Made by a program: the position numbers and the translations under genes
Notes under the pieces: generated by a model
What the model saw: the letters and a program-made list of their open reading frames with translations, nothing else
Databases searched by the model: none
What the model was told of the DNA's origin: nothing
In this document: piece after piece, positions 54,577-63,992 of the stretch
Position numbering within the stretch: the first letter of the stretch is position 1
Layout: every line of letters begins with the position of its first letter
Assembly: GCF_014652635.1 (NCBI RefSeq)
Contig: NZ_BMZE01000004.1
Location: forward strand, 310,001-374,000
Direction of reading: 5' to 3'
Source of the DNA: Devosia pacifica
GTDB taxonomy: Bacteria > Pseudomonadota > Alphaproteobacteria > Rhizobiales > Devosiaceae
DNA: 64,000 bases

Positions 54577-55850
54577 AGCACTGCTGAGGCGCGATCCTCA
54601 AGCCGCCGCGGGCCACTGCGCATCGCAAGGCCGACACCCCAGATCATGCCCACGAGAAAAAAGTAGTGCCGCCAGTGGTCGGTATCGATGATCACGGCCT
54701 CAAGGATCAGCACCGCGTAGGTGCTGATGAGAGGGATCATCAGCGGGCGCAAGGGCGAGCCGGATAGTAGCGAACTGAAGCCGATCCACAAGGTCGTGCC
54801 AATCAGCAGGTAGTAGAGGGCGCCGCCGCCCCAGCCATAGACGTGCAGCACATTGACGTAGGTGTTGTGCGGTTCCTCCACAATTACGCCGGAGCTGAAC
54901 TCGCCTGGACCGATCCCAAGCGGGTTTCTGAGCGCCAGATCGAACGCGTATGCCTGCCGCCCGAAGCGGCCAGTCGCACCGGTATCGTAGTTCTGCGACT
55001 CGGTGCGCGTCTCGAACAGTTCGCCAACCTGAGGAATACTCAAAAGTCCCGCCAGCAAGACCACAAGGCCCACCGTGCCCGCAATGCTCAGCATCATGAT
55101 CCGGACCTTGTCGCGCGCATTGGCCTCGAGCACGAAGCACAGCACCAGCACCATCAATGAAGACACGGCAAGGTGCCCCCAGGCTGCCCGTGAAAAACTG
55201 ACGAACACGCCGACCAGTAGCAGGCTGTAGCCGGCAGCCGCGAAAATGGATTTCCAGCCAGTGCGCAGCAGCACGCGCTGCAACAGGAACATTGCCGGCA
55301 GTATCAGGAACGGCCCGTAAACATTCGGATCCTTGAACATCGCCTTGGCACGGCCATAGCGCATGAATTGCTCCGCCGCTGGCAGAAAGCCGAGATAAGC
55401 GGTGATGCCAATGATGGCGGAAAGCAGTGCTGCGATCAGGTAGGCCCGCATGACAAGCCGCGTCCGCTGGATAGGCGCGTCCGCCACGAAATTGGCAAGG
55501 AAGTAGGAGGTGAGCAGAAGAAAGAAGGTGACGATCACGAAAATCAGCGACTCGTCGAGCGGCGTATGCCGGACCTGCAAAGCCGCAATCAGCGCAAAGG
55601 GGATGAAGGCGACAACCATCGCGAGAAGGCCGAGCGTGCCGCGGTAAAGACCAAAGCCGCCCACCGTGGCGACGGCAAGGACCAGAAGAAATGCAATCTC
55701 ATAGGGCGAGGGTTCGATGAAAACGAACCCGCCGCAGGCGATCCACAACGCAACTGTCCAGTTCAGCAAACGCTGCGCACGCTCGCGCACCACGGCATGG
55801 CCGAGCGCGCCTTGCGGCCGTGCGGAACTTGCTGAACCGGCGAGACTCAA
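54573..55850 (-). CDS. O-antigen ligase/polymerase-like membrane protein (Wzy/ExoQ type)
   Basis: 425 residues with about ten to twelve helices. The conserved periplasmic loop includes RNPLGIGPGEFSSGV and EEPHNTYVNVLHVYGWGGG, characteristic of the Wzy/WaaL family. It likely polymerises polysaccharide repeat units. It overlaps the priming transferase gene by 4 bases (ATGA), so it ends the minus-strand export operon. Confidence 0.88.
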   Translation of the reverse strand: MSLAGSASSARPQGALGHAVVRERAQRLLNWTVALWIACGGFVFIEPSPYEIAFLLVLAVATVGGFGLYRGTLGLLAMVVAFIPFALIAALQVRHTPLDESLIFVIVTFFLLLTSYFLANFVADAPIQRTRLVMRAYLIAALLSAIIGITAYLGFLPAAEQFMRYGRAKAMFKDPNVYGPFLILPAMFLLQRVLLRTGWKSIFAAAGYSLLLVGVFVSFSRAAWGHLAVSSLMVLVLCFVLEANARDKVRIMMLSIAGTVGLVVLLAGLLSIPQVGELFETRTESQNYDTGATGRFGRQAYAFDLALRNPLGIGPGEFSSGVIVEEPHNTYVNVLHVYGWGGGALYYLLIGTTLWIGFSSLLSGSPLRPLMIPLISTYAVLILEAVIIDTDHWRHYFFLVGMIWGVGLAMRSGPRRLEDRASAVL

Positions 55851-57367
55851 TATGCATTCTCATTCTTTGCGAACAGCGAGATCGGGGTCATGACCAGGAT
55901 GTAGAGGTCGAACAGGATCGACCAGTGTTCGATGTAGAACAGGTCATGATTGACGCGCTGCATGATCTTGTCGATCGTGTCGGTCTCGCCGCGCCACCCA
56001 TTGATCTGCGCCCATCCGGTAATGCCCGGCTTGACGCGATGGCGGGCGAAATATCCTTCGACAGCCTCGTAGTAGAGCGCATTGTCTGCCTTGGCCTGCA
56101 TGGCATGCGGACGAGGCCCGACAATCGAAAGCTCGCCGCGCAGCACGTTGAATAGCTGCGGCAGTTCGTCGATCGAGGTCTTGCGGATGAAGCGGCCGAC
56201 GCGCGTCACGCGAGAGTCGTTCTTGGTCACCAGCTTTGCGGCATTCGCGTCCGAGCGGTCGGTATACATCGAGCGGAACTTGAAGACGCTGATGATCTCG
56301 TTGTTGAATCCGTGCCGGTTCTGCCGGAAAAACACCGGTCCCTTGCTATCAAGTTTGATCAGAACTGCTGTAGCCAGCATGATCGGGGACAGAAGGATCA
56401 GCGCCACTACCGCAACGATCTTGTCGAACAGCCACTTGAAAACCAGGTTCCAGTCGGAGATCGGCTTGTCCGCCATGTCGAAGACAGGCACGTCGCCGAG
56501 ATAGGAATAGGCGTGATGGGTGAACTTGAGCTGGCTCATGTGAGCCGACAGTCGGATATCCACCGGCAGCACCCATAGAGTGCGCAGCATCTGCAGCACG
56601 CGTTTTTCAGCAGATAGCGGCATCGACACCAATACCAGGTCGACCGGTGTGCGCCGCGCGAACTCGACGAGATCCGCGACCCGCCCGAGCTTGGCGCAAC
56701 CCGCGACATTTTCCGGCGAGCGTTCATCAACGCGATCGTCGAACAGGCCGAGCAGGTTGATATCGGTGCTGGCGCCCAGTCTGATCTGCTCGATCAGCAC
56801 CTCGGCATCCGAACCGCCGCCAACAATAACGGTCCGGCGTTTCAGGCGTCCGTCTGCGGTCCACCTCTGAATCAACGAACGAAGCGCAAACCTGAAGGCA
56901 ATAAGCGCGACCGCGCCTACCCCGTACCAGGAGACCAGCCAGACGCGCGAGATCTGGTCGCCGGCCTTGAAGACGAACACACCGACCATCAGCACCGCTA
57001 CCACACCCGACCATGCCGCCAGCACGCGCGTCATCTGGCCGATCAACTCGCGGTAGATGATGATGCGATGGCTCGCCGCTATGTTGGTGGCGACATTGGT
57101 AAGTAGGCCGGTGGCAAGGATGACGGGCACATAGAAGATATTCTCGCTGGTGCCGAGATAGAGGCTGTAAATTACATAGCCGATAGCTGAGATGAGTATG
57201 GCTTCGAGCGCTTGAGCCACGCCGGAGATCACCGATTGCGAGAGGGTGCCTTCAACAGGCGCCGCGATGATGCGCTCAGCCTCCGGCGAAAGGCTTTTAT
57301 CCGCACCAGAGCCGGTGGTTGCCGCAATGTGATCCAGTACCGCCTGCTTGGGGTCGAGACGAAACAT
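55847..57367 (-). CDS. Undecaprenyl-phosphate hexose-1-phosphate transferase (priming enzyme)
   Basis: 506 residues. Four helices near the N-terminus, a Rossmann-like CoA-binding_3 domain (RRTVIVGGGSDAEVLIEQI), and the C-terminal sugar transferase: GPVFFRQNRHGFNN, FKFRSMYTDR and SIDELPQLFNVLRGELSIVG with GPRPH. It loads the first sugar phosphate on undecaprenyl phosphate, like WcaJ or ExoY. Confidence 0.93.
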   Translation of the reverse strand: MFRLDPKQAVLDHIAATTGSGADKSLSPEAERIIAAPVEGTLSQSVISGVAQALEAILISAIGYVIYSLYLGTSENIFYVPVILATGLLTNVATNIAASHRIIIYRELIGQMTRVLAAWSGVVAVLMVGVFVFKAGDQISRVWLVSWYGVGAVALIAFRFALRSLIQRWTADGRLKRRTVIVGGGSDAEVLIEQIRLGASTDINLLGLFDDRVDERSPENVAGCAKLGRVADLVEFARRTPVDLVLVSMPLSAEKRVLQMLRTLWVLPVDIRLSAHMSQLKFTHHAYSYLGDVPVFDMADKPISDWNLVFKWLFDKIVAVVALILLSPIMLATAVLIKLDSKGPVFFRQNRHGFNNEIISVFKFRSMYTDRSDANAAKLVTKNDSRVTRVGRFIRKTSIDELPQLFNVLRGELSIVGPRPHAMQAKADNALYYEAVEGYFARHRVKPGITGWAQINGWRGETDTIDKIMQRVNHDLFYIEHWSILFDLYILVMTPISLFAKNENAY

Positions 57368-57440
57368 CTGCCTAGCCAGTCTACAAAAATCGTAGGGCCA
57401 TACTCGTCAGAATGGATGAAGACTCTCTGAAGCCTGCCGC

Positions 57441-58550
57441 TCAGTCCCGATGCATCGCACTGCGGTACTGCGCCTCGATCTGTGCCGCCATGCGGGCCGC
57501 TGAGAACTTCTGCCGGATATAAGCGCTCTTGCGCTGTGTTTGTCGTGCGGCCTCTTCCGGGTCATCGATGAACAGCTGCATCGCCACTCTAAGCGCCTCG
57601 GCATCGTTTGCCGGTACGAGTTCAGAAGCGTTCGGTCCGAAGATCTCGGGAATACCGCCAACCGCAGTCGCAATGACCGGCTTTCCGGCAGCGATCGCTT
57701 CCAGAACGATATAGGGCAGGGATTCTGCTAGAGATGGGACGATCACGCATCGCCCGCGCTGAAAGGCGTCTCGTGCCGGATTGGCGCCGGGCATGCTGAC
57801 GCGGCTGCCGAGACCAAGTGACCCTGCAAGCTGTTCGAAGGACTTACGGTCCGGCCCGTCGCCAACAAATAGCGCGTTCGCCGGGCTGCCGTCCCTGCGG
57901 TGAACCTTGCTCAATGCTTCAAGAAGAATGTGCACGCCCTTGAGGCGACGCAACTCCCCTATAAAGACGAAGTCCGCCGCGTCAGGTGCAGTTTCCACGG
58001 GAAAGAACTCGTCTTCGCGTAAACCGTTGTGAACGACGAGCGAAGGGCAGGTGGGTTCGTCCACGATGGTCGCGTAAGTCTGACGTGCGTATTCGCTCTC
58101 GAAGAAGATGCCGTCTGTACGGCGCATCAGCCTGCGCTCCAGCGCATGGAAGATCCGTCCGTTCGTGGAGGCTTTGTCGAAATGCAGCACGCCCCCATGC
58201 GGCGTATAAAAGGTCGGCGTATGCTTCGTCCGCGCCAGGCGCGCGTGGAACCCGCCCTTGGCGCCGTGGCCATGAATTACCTCGATCTCCAGCTTGCGGG
58301 TCAATGAGCGTAAACTGAAGGGCGTCGTGATGTCGCCGGCCCCAAGGGTTCTGGGGATCTCGGCGTAATGGATGCCGAGTTCGAGATCGGGCGATAGCGC
58401 TTCCAGCTTTGCTTCGCTTTGCGAATCCGCAGACAGCGTATCAACGACGACGCCGATCTTGTGCCCGCGCTGGGCGAGCTCGTGGCTCAGATCGGCGACG
58501 TGGCGGAACAGGCCACCAACCGGCGCGCGCATGATCTGCAAAATGCGCAC
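57441..58550 (-). CDS. Glycosyltransferase family 4 protein
   Basis: 369 residues with the GT-B fold. N-terminal RILQIMRAPVGGLFRHVADL, and the C-terminal nucleotide-sugar site IVPSLAESLPYIVLEAIAAG with its EXE-like residues, followed by KPVIATAVGGIPEI. It adds a sugar to the growing repeat unit. Linked to the export lipoprotein gene (15-base gap). Confidence 0.92.
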   Translation of the reverse strand: MRILQIMRAPVGGLFRHVADLSHELAQRGHKIGVVVDTLSADSQSEAKLEALSPDLELGIHYAEIPRTLGAGDITTPFSLRSLTRKLEIEVIHGHGAKGGFHARLARTKHTPTFYTPHGGVLHFDKASTNGRIFHALERRLMRRTDGIFFESEYARQTYATIVDEPTCPSLVVHNGLREDEFFPVETAPDAADFVFIGELRRLKGVHILLEALSKVHRRDGSPANALFVGDGPDRKSFEQLAGSLGLGSRVSMPGANPARDAFQRGRCVIVPSLAESLPYIVLEAIAAGKPVIATAVGGIPEIFGPNASELVPANDAEALRVAMQLFIDDPEEAARQTQRKSAYIRQKFSAARMAAQIEAQYRSAMHRD

Positions 58551-58565
58551 GGCGCGCTCCTCGCT

Positions 58566-59117
58566 TTAGAACCAGCGTTCCTTAACGACGATCGTGTCGT
58601 CCGGGAAAATCGGATAGTCGAGCCCGACCGTGCCCTTGACCATCTCGCTGCCATTCTTGCGGTAGATCACCGCCTCATCGCGTTCCGCCGTTTCGGTGAA
58701 ACCGCCGGCCGTACTGATCGCCGCACGCAATGTCATCCCGTAGACATAGGGAAACTGGCCGGCGTTCTTGACTTCGCCCTGAATATAGAACGGCCGGTAT
58801 TCGGCAACTTCCACGGCAACGTCGGGGCTGCGCATGAAGCCATTGGCCAGCGCTGCCGCTACGCGATCAGCCGCGCCGCGTGTCGTGGTGTTGCGCACCG
58901 CAACAGTGCCCACCAGCGGGAAGGAGATCGTCCCGGCATCGTCGACCCGGTAGCTGTTGGTGAGATCTTCTTCTCCATACACCGTCACCCTCAGCACATC
59001 GCCGGTGTCGAGAGTGTATGGCCCCTTCGTCTCCACCGGATAGATAGCCTCCGGCGTCGTGGCGCATGCCGCAAGCGGCACGAGAAGCATGGTCATCAAA
59101 AGTTTAGGTGCGCGCAT
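58566..59117 (-). CDS. Polysaccharide export outer-membrane lipoprotein (Wza-like)
   Basis: 183 residues. Lipobox LAAC with Cys18; then Poly_export domain YTLDTGDVLRVTVYGEEDLT and a SLBB domain (FYIQGEVKNAGQFPYVYGMT). Shorter than Wza of E. coli, as common in alphaproteobacteria. It forms the export pore with the co-polymerase coded divergently. Confidence 0.92.
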   Translation of the reverse strand: MRAPKLLMTMLLVPLAACATTPEAIYPVETKGPYTLDTGDVLRVTVYGEEDLTNSYRVDDAGTISFPLVGTVAVRNTTTRGAADRVAAALANGFMRSPDVAVEVAEYRPFYIQGEVKNAGQFPYVYGMTLRAAISTAGGFTETAERDEAVIYRKNGSEMVKGTVGLDYPIFPDDTIVVKERWF

Positions 59118-59240
59118 TGGCTTTCCACCGATCGCAGATAGGGGGAGTTTCGGTGCGCGTGGTTAAGAAATCGCTTACAGCCCAATAAGAAAATCGCGTG
59201 TTGCGACGGCTTTAACGGATTTATTACCTTACAGGCAGAA

Positions 59241-59266
59241 AGTCCTCCTCGACGAATGCGAGGACT
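59241..59266 (+). promoter_or_regulatory. Hairpin covering the ribosome site of the co-polymerase gene
   Basis: AGTCCTC-N12-GAGGACT, perfect seven-base arms; the AGGA in the right arm (59261-59264) is the Shine-Dalgarno for ATG 59271. Folding of the message would hide it, so translation may need opening of the stem. Confidence 0.5.
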
Positions 59267-59270
59267 GTTC

Positions 59271-61481
59271 ATGACCGATCACTCACCGGCCGCGCGCGAT
59301 GCACGGATCGATATGAGCGCGATACTGTCGGCTGTCGTGGTGCGGCTGCCGCGCATCATCCTGATCACGATCCTCGCCTTGGTGGCGACCTACGTGATCC
59401 TGATGTTTACGCCGCGCCTTTATGAGTCCTCCGCCGATATCCTGGTGGAGCCACGCGGCAATGCCTATACCAGAGCACTCGGCGATACGCAGCAGACGGT
59501 GGGCACGGTATCGACGGCGGAAGGCGTTGTCTCCAGCCAGATCGAGCTCATCAAATCGCGCGACACGCTCTTGCAGGTGATCGAGCAGACCAATCTGCGC
59601 GATGTGCCCGAATTCAGCGAAACTGGTTTTTCCCCGATCGCATATGTCCGCGGCCTGCTCGGCGGCGAGGAGGAGGTGGCGATCCAGCGTGATGCGGTGG
59701 TCCTTGGCAATCTGATCGATGCCATGACCGTCATCCAGCAGCGCGATTCCCGCGTCATCAGCATCTCCGTCCGTACCCAGGATCCGGAACTGTCGGCCAC
59801 CCTTGCGAACGCGATTGCCAACGCGCACGTCGTCCGCCGCGCCCAGCTTTCGCTCAGCGACACCGCCGAAGCCTCTGGCTGGCTCGGCGACGAGATCAGC
59901 GGCCTGCGCGAGTCCGTGAACTCCGCCGAACAGGCGGTGGCGGATTTCCGCATCGAGAACGACCTGTTCACCGGCAACAACCAGACAAGCCTTCTCGATC
60001 AGCAGCTTTCGACCATCGCGACGCAGATCAACGAAGCGCAGGAGCGCAAGAACACTGCTCGCTCGCGCGCCGCGCTCATCCGCGGGCTTGTCGAGCAGGG
60101 GCAGTCCCTTGAAGGCGTCGCCGATATCCAGCAGTCCGCCGTCATCCAGCAGCTCTCGCAGGAAAAGGCGGGTCTGCAGGCCGAGCGCGCGCAGTTGCTC
60201 GCGACGCGCCTCGCCAATCATCCGTCTGTGCGCGCGATCGCCGCACAGATTGCGGAACTCGATCAGCAGATCGCTCAGGAAGCCCGCCGCGTTGCTGCCG
60301 CCCTGGAGTCGGAATCGCAGATCGAGGCCAGTCTTGAGCAGTCCCTGCGCGACGAGCTGGAAAACCTGAAGGCCTCTGCGTCAGACGCCACGCGCGAGAC
60401 TGTCACGCTGCAAGGGCTGATCCGTGAGGCCGAGGCGCAGCGCGACCTGCTCGAAAGCTATCTGCGTCGCTACAACGACGCTCTGTCCCGCTCCGGCTCC
60501 GAATCCGAGTTTCCCGATGTCCGCGTCATCAGCATGGCGGCCCCTTCGGTCAATCCTGCCTGGCCGCCGACCACCATGATCTTGCTGGCGGTTGGTATCG
60601 TTTCAGTCGTCGGGCAAATCGGCCTGATCATTTTCGGCGAGCTGCTGTCGGGGCGCGCCGTCGTGCCTGCCCACCAGCAGCGCTGGAGCAGCAATGCGCC
60701 GGCCGAGACGGAATCCGAGCCCGCCGCCTTTGCTGATGATAGTCCTCAGCACGCACCTGCGCCACTCGCGGAAGCCGAAGACACTGATACTGCCGTCGAC
60801 GAGATCGAGGCCGGCGACCTCATGCCCGCCGCCGCTGCTGCGACTCCCTTGGCGTTCGAGACGTCATCGCATGATGATGCCGTCGAAGACGATGGAGAGA
60901 TGCCGGCCACAGTCGCGCCGATGTCCGGTCCGCGACCCTCGGGTGATCACGAGCGTCTCGCCTCGGATATCGCGATCGGTCGCTGCCGTATCGTCATGCT
61001 CGCGGCAGAGACCAATCATCTCGATAGCCTCAACCTCGCCGATGTTCTCGTCCGCGAAACCCTCAACCGTGGCATCAGCGTTGCCCTTGTCGATGCCGGC
61101 AGCGCCAAAGCCACCGAAATGCCCGGCATTGCCGATTTGAGCGCTGGCCGTGCAAGCTTTGGCGACGTCGTTCAGAAGTCGGGGGACGCCCAGTTTGCAG
61201 AAGTCGCCTGGGGCACCTCTGCGACCTTCGAGCGGCGTTCGAAGCGGCCCGCGACACTGGTGCAGGCACTCAGCGACATCTATGAGGTTGTCATCGTCCT
61301 TACCGGTCGGGCAGGGATGCGCTCGACCCTGCCGGCTTTCGCGGGTATCGGCGACCGGCTGGTGCTGGTGGCCGGTGAAAACTCCAACCCCGAGGCATTG
61401 GAAGATCGTGTGGCCGAACTCGAAGAGGCTGGTCTCGGTCGTGCCGAAGTGATCGCGCCGCCGCAGTCCGTCGCAGCCTGA
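59271..61481 (+). CDS. Polysaccharide co-polymerase (GumC/Wzc type) with degenerate kinase domain
   Basis: 736 residues from ATG 59271. Wzz domain between two membrane helices (about 28-46 and 435-460) with a long coiled coil between (about 180-400). The cytoplasmic C-terminal part keeps the outline of a BY-kinase (CRIVMLAAETNHLDSLNLAD, then VALVDAGSAKATEMPG) but where Walker A should be there is no GxxGxGK[ST], and no tyrosine tail is present (ends APPQSVAA). So it sets chain length but probably cannot phosphorylate. An acidic, low-complexity linker spans 470-560. Confidence 0.9.
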   Translation: MTDHSPAARDARIDMSAILSAVVVRLPRIILITILALVATYVILMFTPRLYESSADILVEPRGNAYTRALGDTQQTVGTVSTAEGVVSSQIELIKSRDTLLQVIEQTNLRDVPEFSETGFSPIAYVRGLLGGEEEVAIQRDAVVLGNLIDAMTVIQQRDSRVISISVRTQDPELSATLANAIANAHVVRRAQLSLSDTAEASGWLGDEISGLRESVNSAEQAVADFRIENDLFTGNNQTSLLDQQLSTIATQINEAQERKNTARSRAALIRGLVEQGQSLEGVADIQQSAVIQQLSQEKAGLQAERAQLLATRLANHPSVRAIAAQIAELDQQIAQEARRVAAALESESQIEASLEQSLRDELENLKASASDATRETVTLQGLIREAEAQRDLLESYLRRYNDALSRSGSESEFPDVRVISMAAPSVNPAWPPTTMILLAVGIVSVVGQIGLIIFGELLSGRAVVPAHQQRWSSNAPAETESEPAAFADDSPQHAPAPLAEAEDTDTAVDEIEAGDLMPAAAAATPLAFETSSHDDAVEDDGEMPATVAPMSGPRPSGDHERLASDIAIGRCRIVMLAAETNHLDSLNLADVLVRETLNRGISVALVDAGSAKATEMPGIADLSAGRASFGDVVQKSGDAQFAEVAWGTSATFERRSKRPATLVQALSDIYEVVIVLTGRAGMRSTLPAFAGIGDRLVLVAGENSNPEALEDRVAELEEAGLGRAEVIAPPQSVAA

Positions 61482-61500
61482 ACTCGTTCGCAGAAGATCC

Positions 61501-62544
61501 ATGTCCCTGAAGTACAAGGCTATCCGCGCTGCATTCGAGGTGCTTTGGGCGGCGCGGGCGCCAGCGCTGATGCGCCGGCTTTCCTCGTGTCGCGGCGTCA
61601 TTTTCACGCTGCACCGCGTCCTGCCGGATGAGCCCCGGGCGTTTTCGCCCAACGGCATCCTGCAGATCCGGCCGGATTTTCTCGATTACGTACTCGAACG
61701 ATTGCGCGCGCTCGATATTGATCTCGTCAGTCTCGACGAGGCGATGGATCGGCTGAAGGCCGAAAAGCCGGGACGCAAGTTTGCCGTCATCACCTTCGAT
61801 GACGGCTATCGCGACAATCTCGTCCACGCCTTGCCGATCCTGCGAAAGCACGCCTGTCCGTTTACGCTCTACGTTCCTACCGCTTTTATCGATGGTACCG
61901 GCGAACTGTGGTGGCAGGCCCTTGAGGATTTGCTTGCAGTCCATGAACGGCTGACCGTCACGCTCGACGGCGCGGAGCAAACCTTTGAGGCCCGGACGAC
62001 CGAAGAGAAGCAGGCGAGTTTCGCTGAACTCTACTGGTATATGCGCCGTGCTCCGGAAGCCGATCGTATCGCCTTGCTGACCAGCATGTGTGAGTTTTAC
62101 GGCCTCGATTTATCAGCGCATTGTCGCTCACTGATCATGGACTGGAACGAACTGCGCCAGTTTTCCTCCGAGCCTTTGTGCACCATCGGAGCTCATACGG
62201 TGAACCACTACGAGCTGGCCAAGCTCGCGCCCGAAGATGCGCGCATCGAGATGGTCCACGGCATCGACGTCATCGGCGCCCAGTTCGGCAAGAGACCGAG
62301 ACATTTGTCTTATCCCCTTGGTGGACCACTGTCCGCGGATGACCGGGAGTTCCGGATTGCTGGCGAGCTCGATCTCGACACAGCCGTTACCACCCGTCCG
62401 GGCGGGCTCTATCGGCACCACCTCGAAACGCCGATGCAGTTGCCCCGGGTCTCGCTGAATGGCCTGTTCCAGAACCGGCGCTATGTCGACGTGTTTTCGA
62501 GCGGCGCGATCTTTACGATGCTGGGACGGGTAGGGGCCGGCTGA
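61501..62544 (+). CDS. Polysaccharide deacetylase family protein
   Basis: 347 residues, NodB-like domain. Motif 1 TFDDGYRDN with the catalytic Asp pair, motif 2 GAHTVNHYEL with the zinc histidines. No signal peptide is seen; the N-terminus is basic. It follows the co-polymerase by 19 bases, so it likely tailors the exported polysaccharide. Confidence 0.9.
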   Translation: MSLKYKAIRAAFEVLWAARAPALMRRLSSCRGVIFTLHRVLPDEPRAFSPNGILQIRPDFLDYVLERLRALDIDLVSLDEAMDRLKAEKPGRKFAVITFDDGYRDNLVHALPILRKHACPFTLYVPTAFIDGTGELWWQALEDLLAVHERLTVTLDGAEQTFEARTTEEKQASFAELYWYMRRAPEADRIALLTSMCEFYGLDLSAHCRSLIMDWNELRQFSSEPLCTIGAHTVNHYELAKLAPEDARIEMVHGIDVIGAQFGKRPRHLSYPLGGPLSADDREFRIAGELDLDTAVTTRPGGLYRHHLETPMQLPRVSLNGLFQNRRYVDVFSSGAIFTMLGRVGAG

Positions 62545-62548
62545 TATC

Positions 62549-62755
62549 TCAGGCGTCCGGCCTCGCCATCCAGCGCACCAGCACGGTGGCAGGCCAAAGC
62601 CAGCCGAAGCCGGCAATGGCGAAGTAGACGATGTGCACCCACCACGGCATCTCCATCAGCAGCAGCAGATAGACCGCCGTTGCGAGAATCGCCCAGCCCA
62701 GCACTGAAGCCGTAAGCAGCAGGCCGCCAATCAGCTTGCGTCGGGATTGCGTCAT
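62549..62755 (-). CDS. DUF2842 small membrane protein
   Basis: 68 residues from ATG 62755 (MTQSRRKLIGGLLLTASVLG), two helices with MEMPWWVHIVYFAIAGFGW between and within. This family often stands next to heme A synthase in Hyphomicrobiales, as here. Role unknown. The open frame runs to 62797. Confidence 0.82.
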   Translation of the reverse strand: MTQSRRKLIGGLLLTASVLGWAILATAVYLLLLMEMPWWVHIVYFAIAGFGWLWPATVLVRWMARPDA

Positions 62756-62828
62756 GGTGCGGCATCGCGGCAGTTGCATATCATAAGGTGCGGGCATACC
62801 ACTGCACCGTTCTCACGCATACCGGGAT

Positions 62829-63914
62829 ATGGCCTTGGAAGCCGTTCACAATGCCGCACCGTCTGCGGACACTCGCACCAATGACTCACTGCGTCCGGTT
62901 CGCATCTGGCTCTATGCGCTTGCCGGGTTCGTTCTCGTCATCCTTATGGTCGGCGGGATAACACGTCTGACCGAATCTGGTCTTTCCATCACCAGTTGGA
63001 AGCCGGTTTCGGGCGTGGTGCCGCCTCTGAACGAAGAGCAATGGCAGGCCGAGTTCGAAGCCTATCAGCAGATCCCGCAATACAGCGTCGTCAACTCATG
63101 GATGACGCTTGAGGACTTCAAGTTCATATTCTTCTGGGAATGGCTGCACCGGTTGCTCGGACGCTTGCTCGGTGTCTTCTTTATCGTGCCGTTTACGGTG
63201 TTTCTGGTGCAGAAGCGCCTGCCAAGGCATCTCGCCATGCCGCTCTTCGGTCTGTTTATTCTGGGCGGATTTCAGGGCCTCCTCGGCTGGTGGATGGTTT
63301 CCTCGGGATTGTCCGAGCTCACATCGGTCTCACAATACAGGCTTGCCGCTCACCTCACGGCAGCGGCGCTGCTGTTTCTTGCGCTCACCTATGTCGCGCG
63401 AAGTCTGACGCCCGGTGCCGTCCCGCAACTGGTGGGAAAAACGCAGGTCGGGCAGGCCTGGATCTTGCTGGTTCTGTTCGTGGTGCAGATCGCGGCCGGG
63501 GCCTTTGTAGCCGGCTTGGATGCGGGCATGGGTTACAACACCTGGCCTTTGATGGATGGGGCATTGATCCCATCCGGCATGGCCGTCATGGATCCGTTCT
63601 GGCGCAATCTGTTCGAGAACGCGCTGACCGTGCAGTTCATCCATCGCACAATCGCCTATGGCATTACTGCCTATATTCTGATGCTGGTCTGGTGGCAGTC
63701 GCGTAATGGCGGATTTACTGGCGTCTTCGGCTGGTTGCCGAGGCTGGCAATACTCGTCGGGCTGCAGGTGGTCCTGGGAATTGCGACGCTTCTGATGTCG
63801 GTCCCCATCAGCCTTGCTGTCGGGCATCAGGCGCTGGCATTCCTCCTTGCGGGCAGCACCGTAGCCTACATCGCCGATATGCGTAGAATCTCAAAGGTCT
63901 GGCAAACGGTATAA
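62829..63914 (+). CDS. ctaA: Heme A synthase (COX15/CtaA)
   Basis: 361 residues, eight helices. Conserved heme-binding histidines in FWEWLHRLLGRLLG, YRLAAHLTAAAL, QFIHRTIAYGI and VGHQALAFLL; also GGITRLTESGLSITSWKP. It oxidises heme O to heme A for cytochrome aa3 oxidase. All four histidine motifs intact. Confidence 0.96.
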   Translation: MALEAVHNAAPSADTRTNDSLRPVRIWLYALAGFVLVILMVGGITRLTESGLSITSWKPVSGVVPPLNEEQWQAEFEAYQQIPQYSVVNSWMTLEDFKFIFFWEWLHRLLGRLLGVFFIVPFTVFLVQKRLPRHLAMPLFGLFILGGFQGLLGWWMVSSGLSELTSVSQYRLAAHLTAAALLFLALTYVARSLTPGAVPQLVGKTQVGQAWILLVLFVVQIAAGAFVAGLDAGMGYNTWPLMDGALIPSGMAVMDPFWRNLFENALTVQFIHRTIAYGITAYILMLVWWQSRNGGFTGVFGWLPRLAILVGLQVVLGIATLLMSVPISLAVGHQALAFLLAGSTVAYIADMRRISKVWQTV

Positions 63915-63963
63915 TAATACCGCAACGCTAATACGTTGAAATCATACGTCTTTATCTTTTCGC

Positions 63964-63992
63964 TTGACGCCCTTTCTGCGGGCCTGTAATCC
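63964..63992 (+). promoter_or_regulatory. Possible promoter at the right edge
   Basis: TTGACG followed after 17 bases by TAATCC. In related genomes ribosomal protein genes (rplM-rpsI) often follow in this region, which would fit a strong promoter, but nothing of such a gene is in the window. Confidence 0.3.

Noticed and set aside
59150-59230. CtrA-like TTAACGG-type matches before the co-polymerase gene
   Set aside because: Imperfect spacing or sequence; not enough to claim a site.
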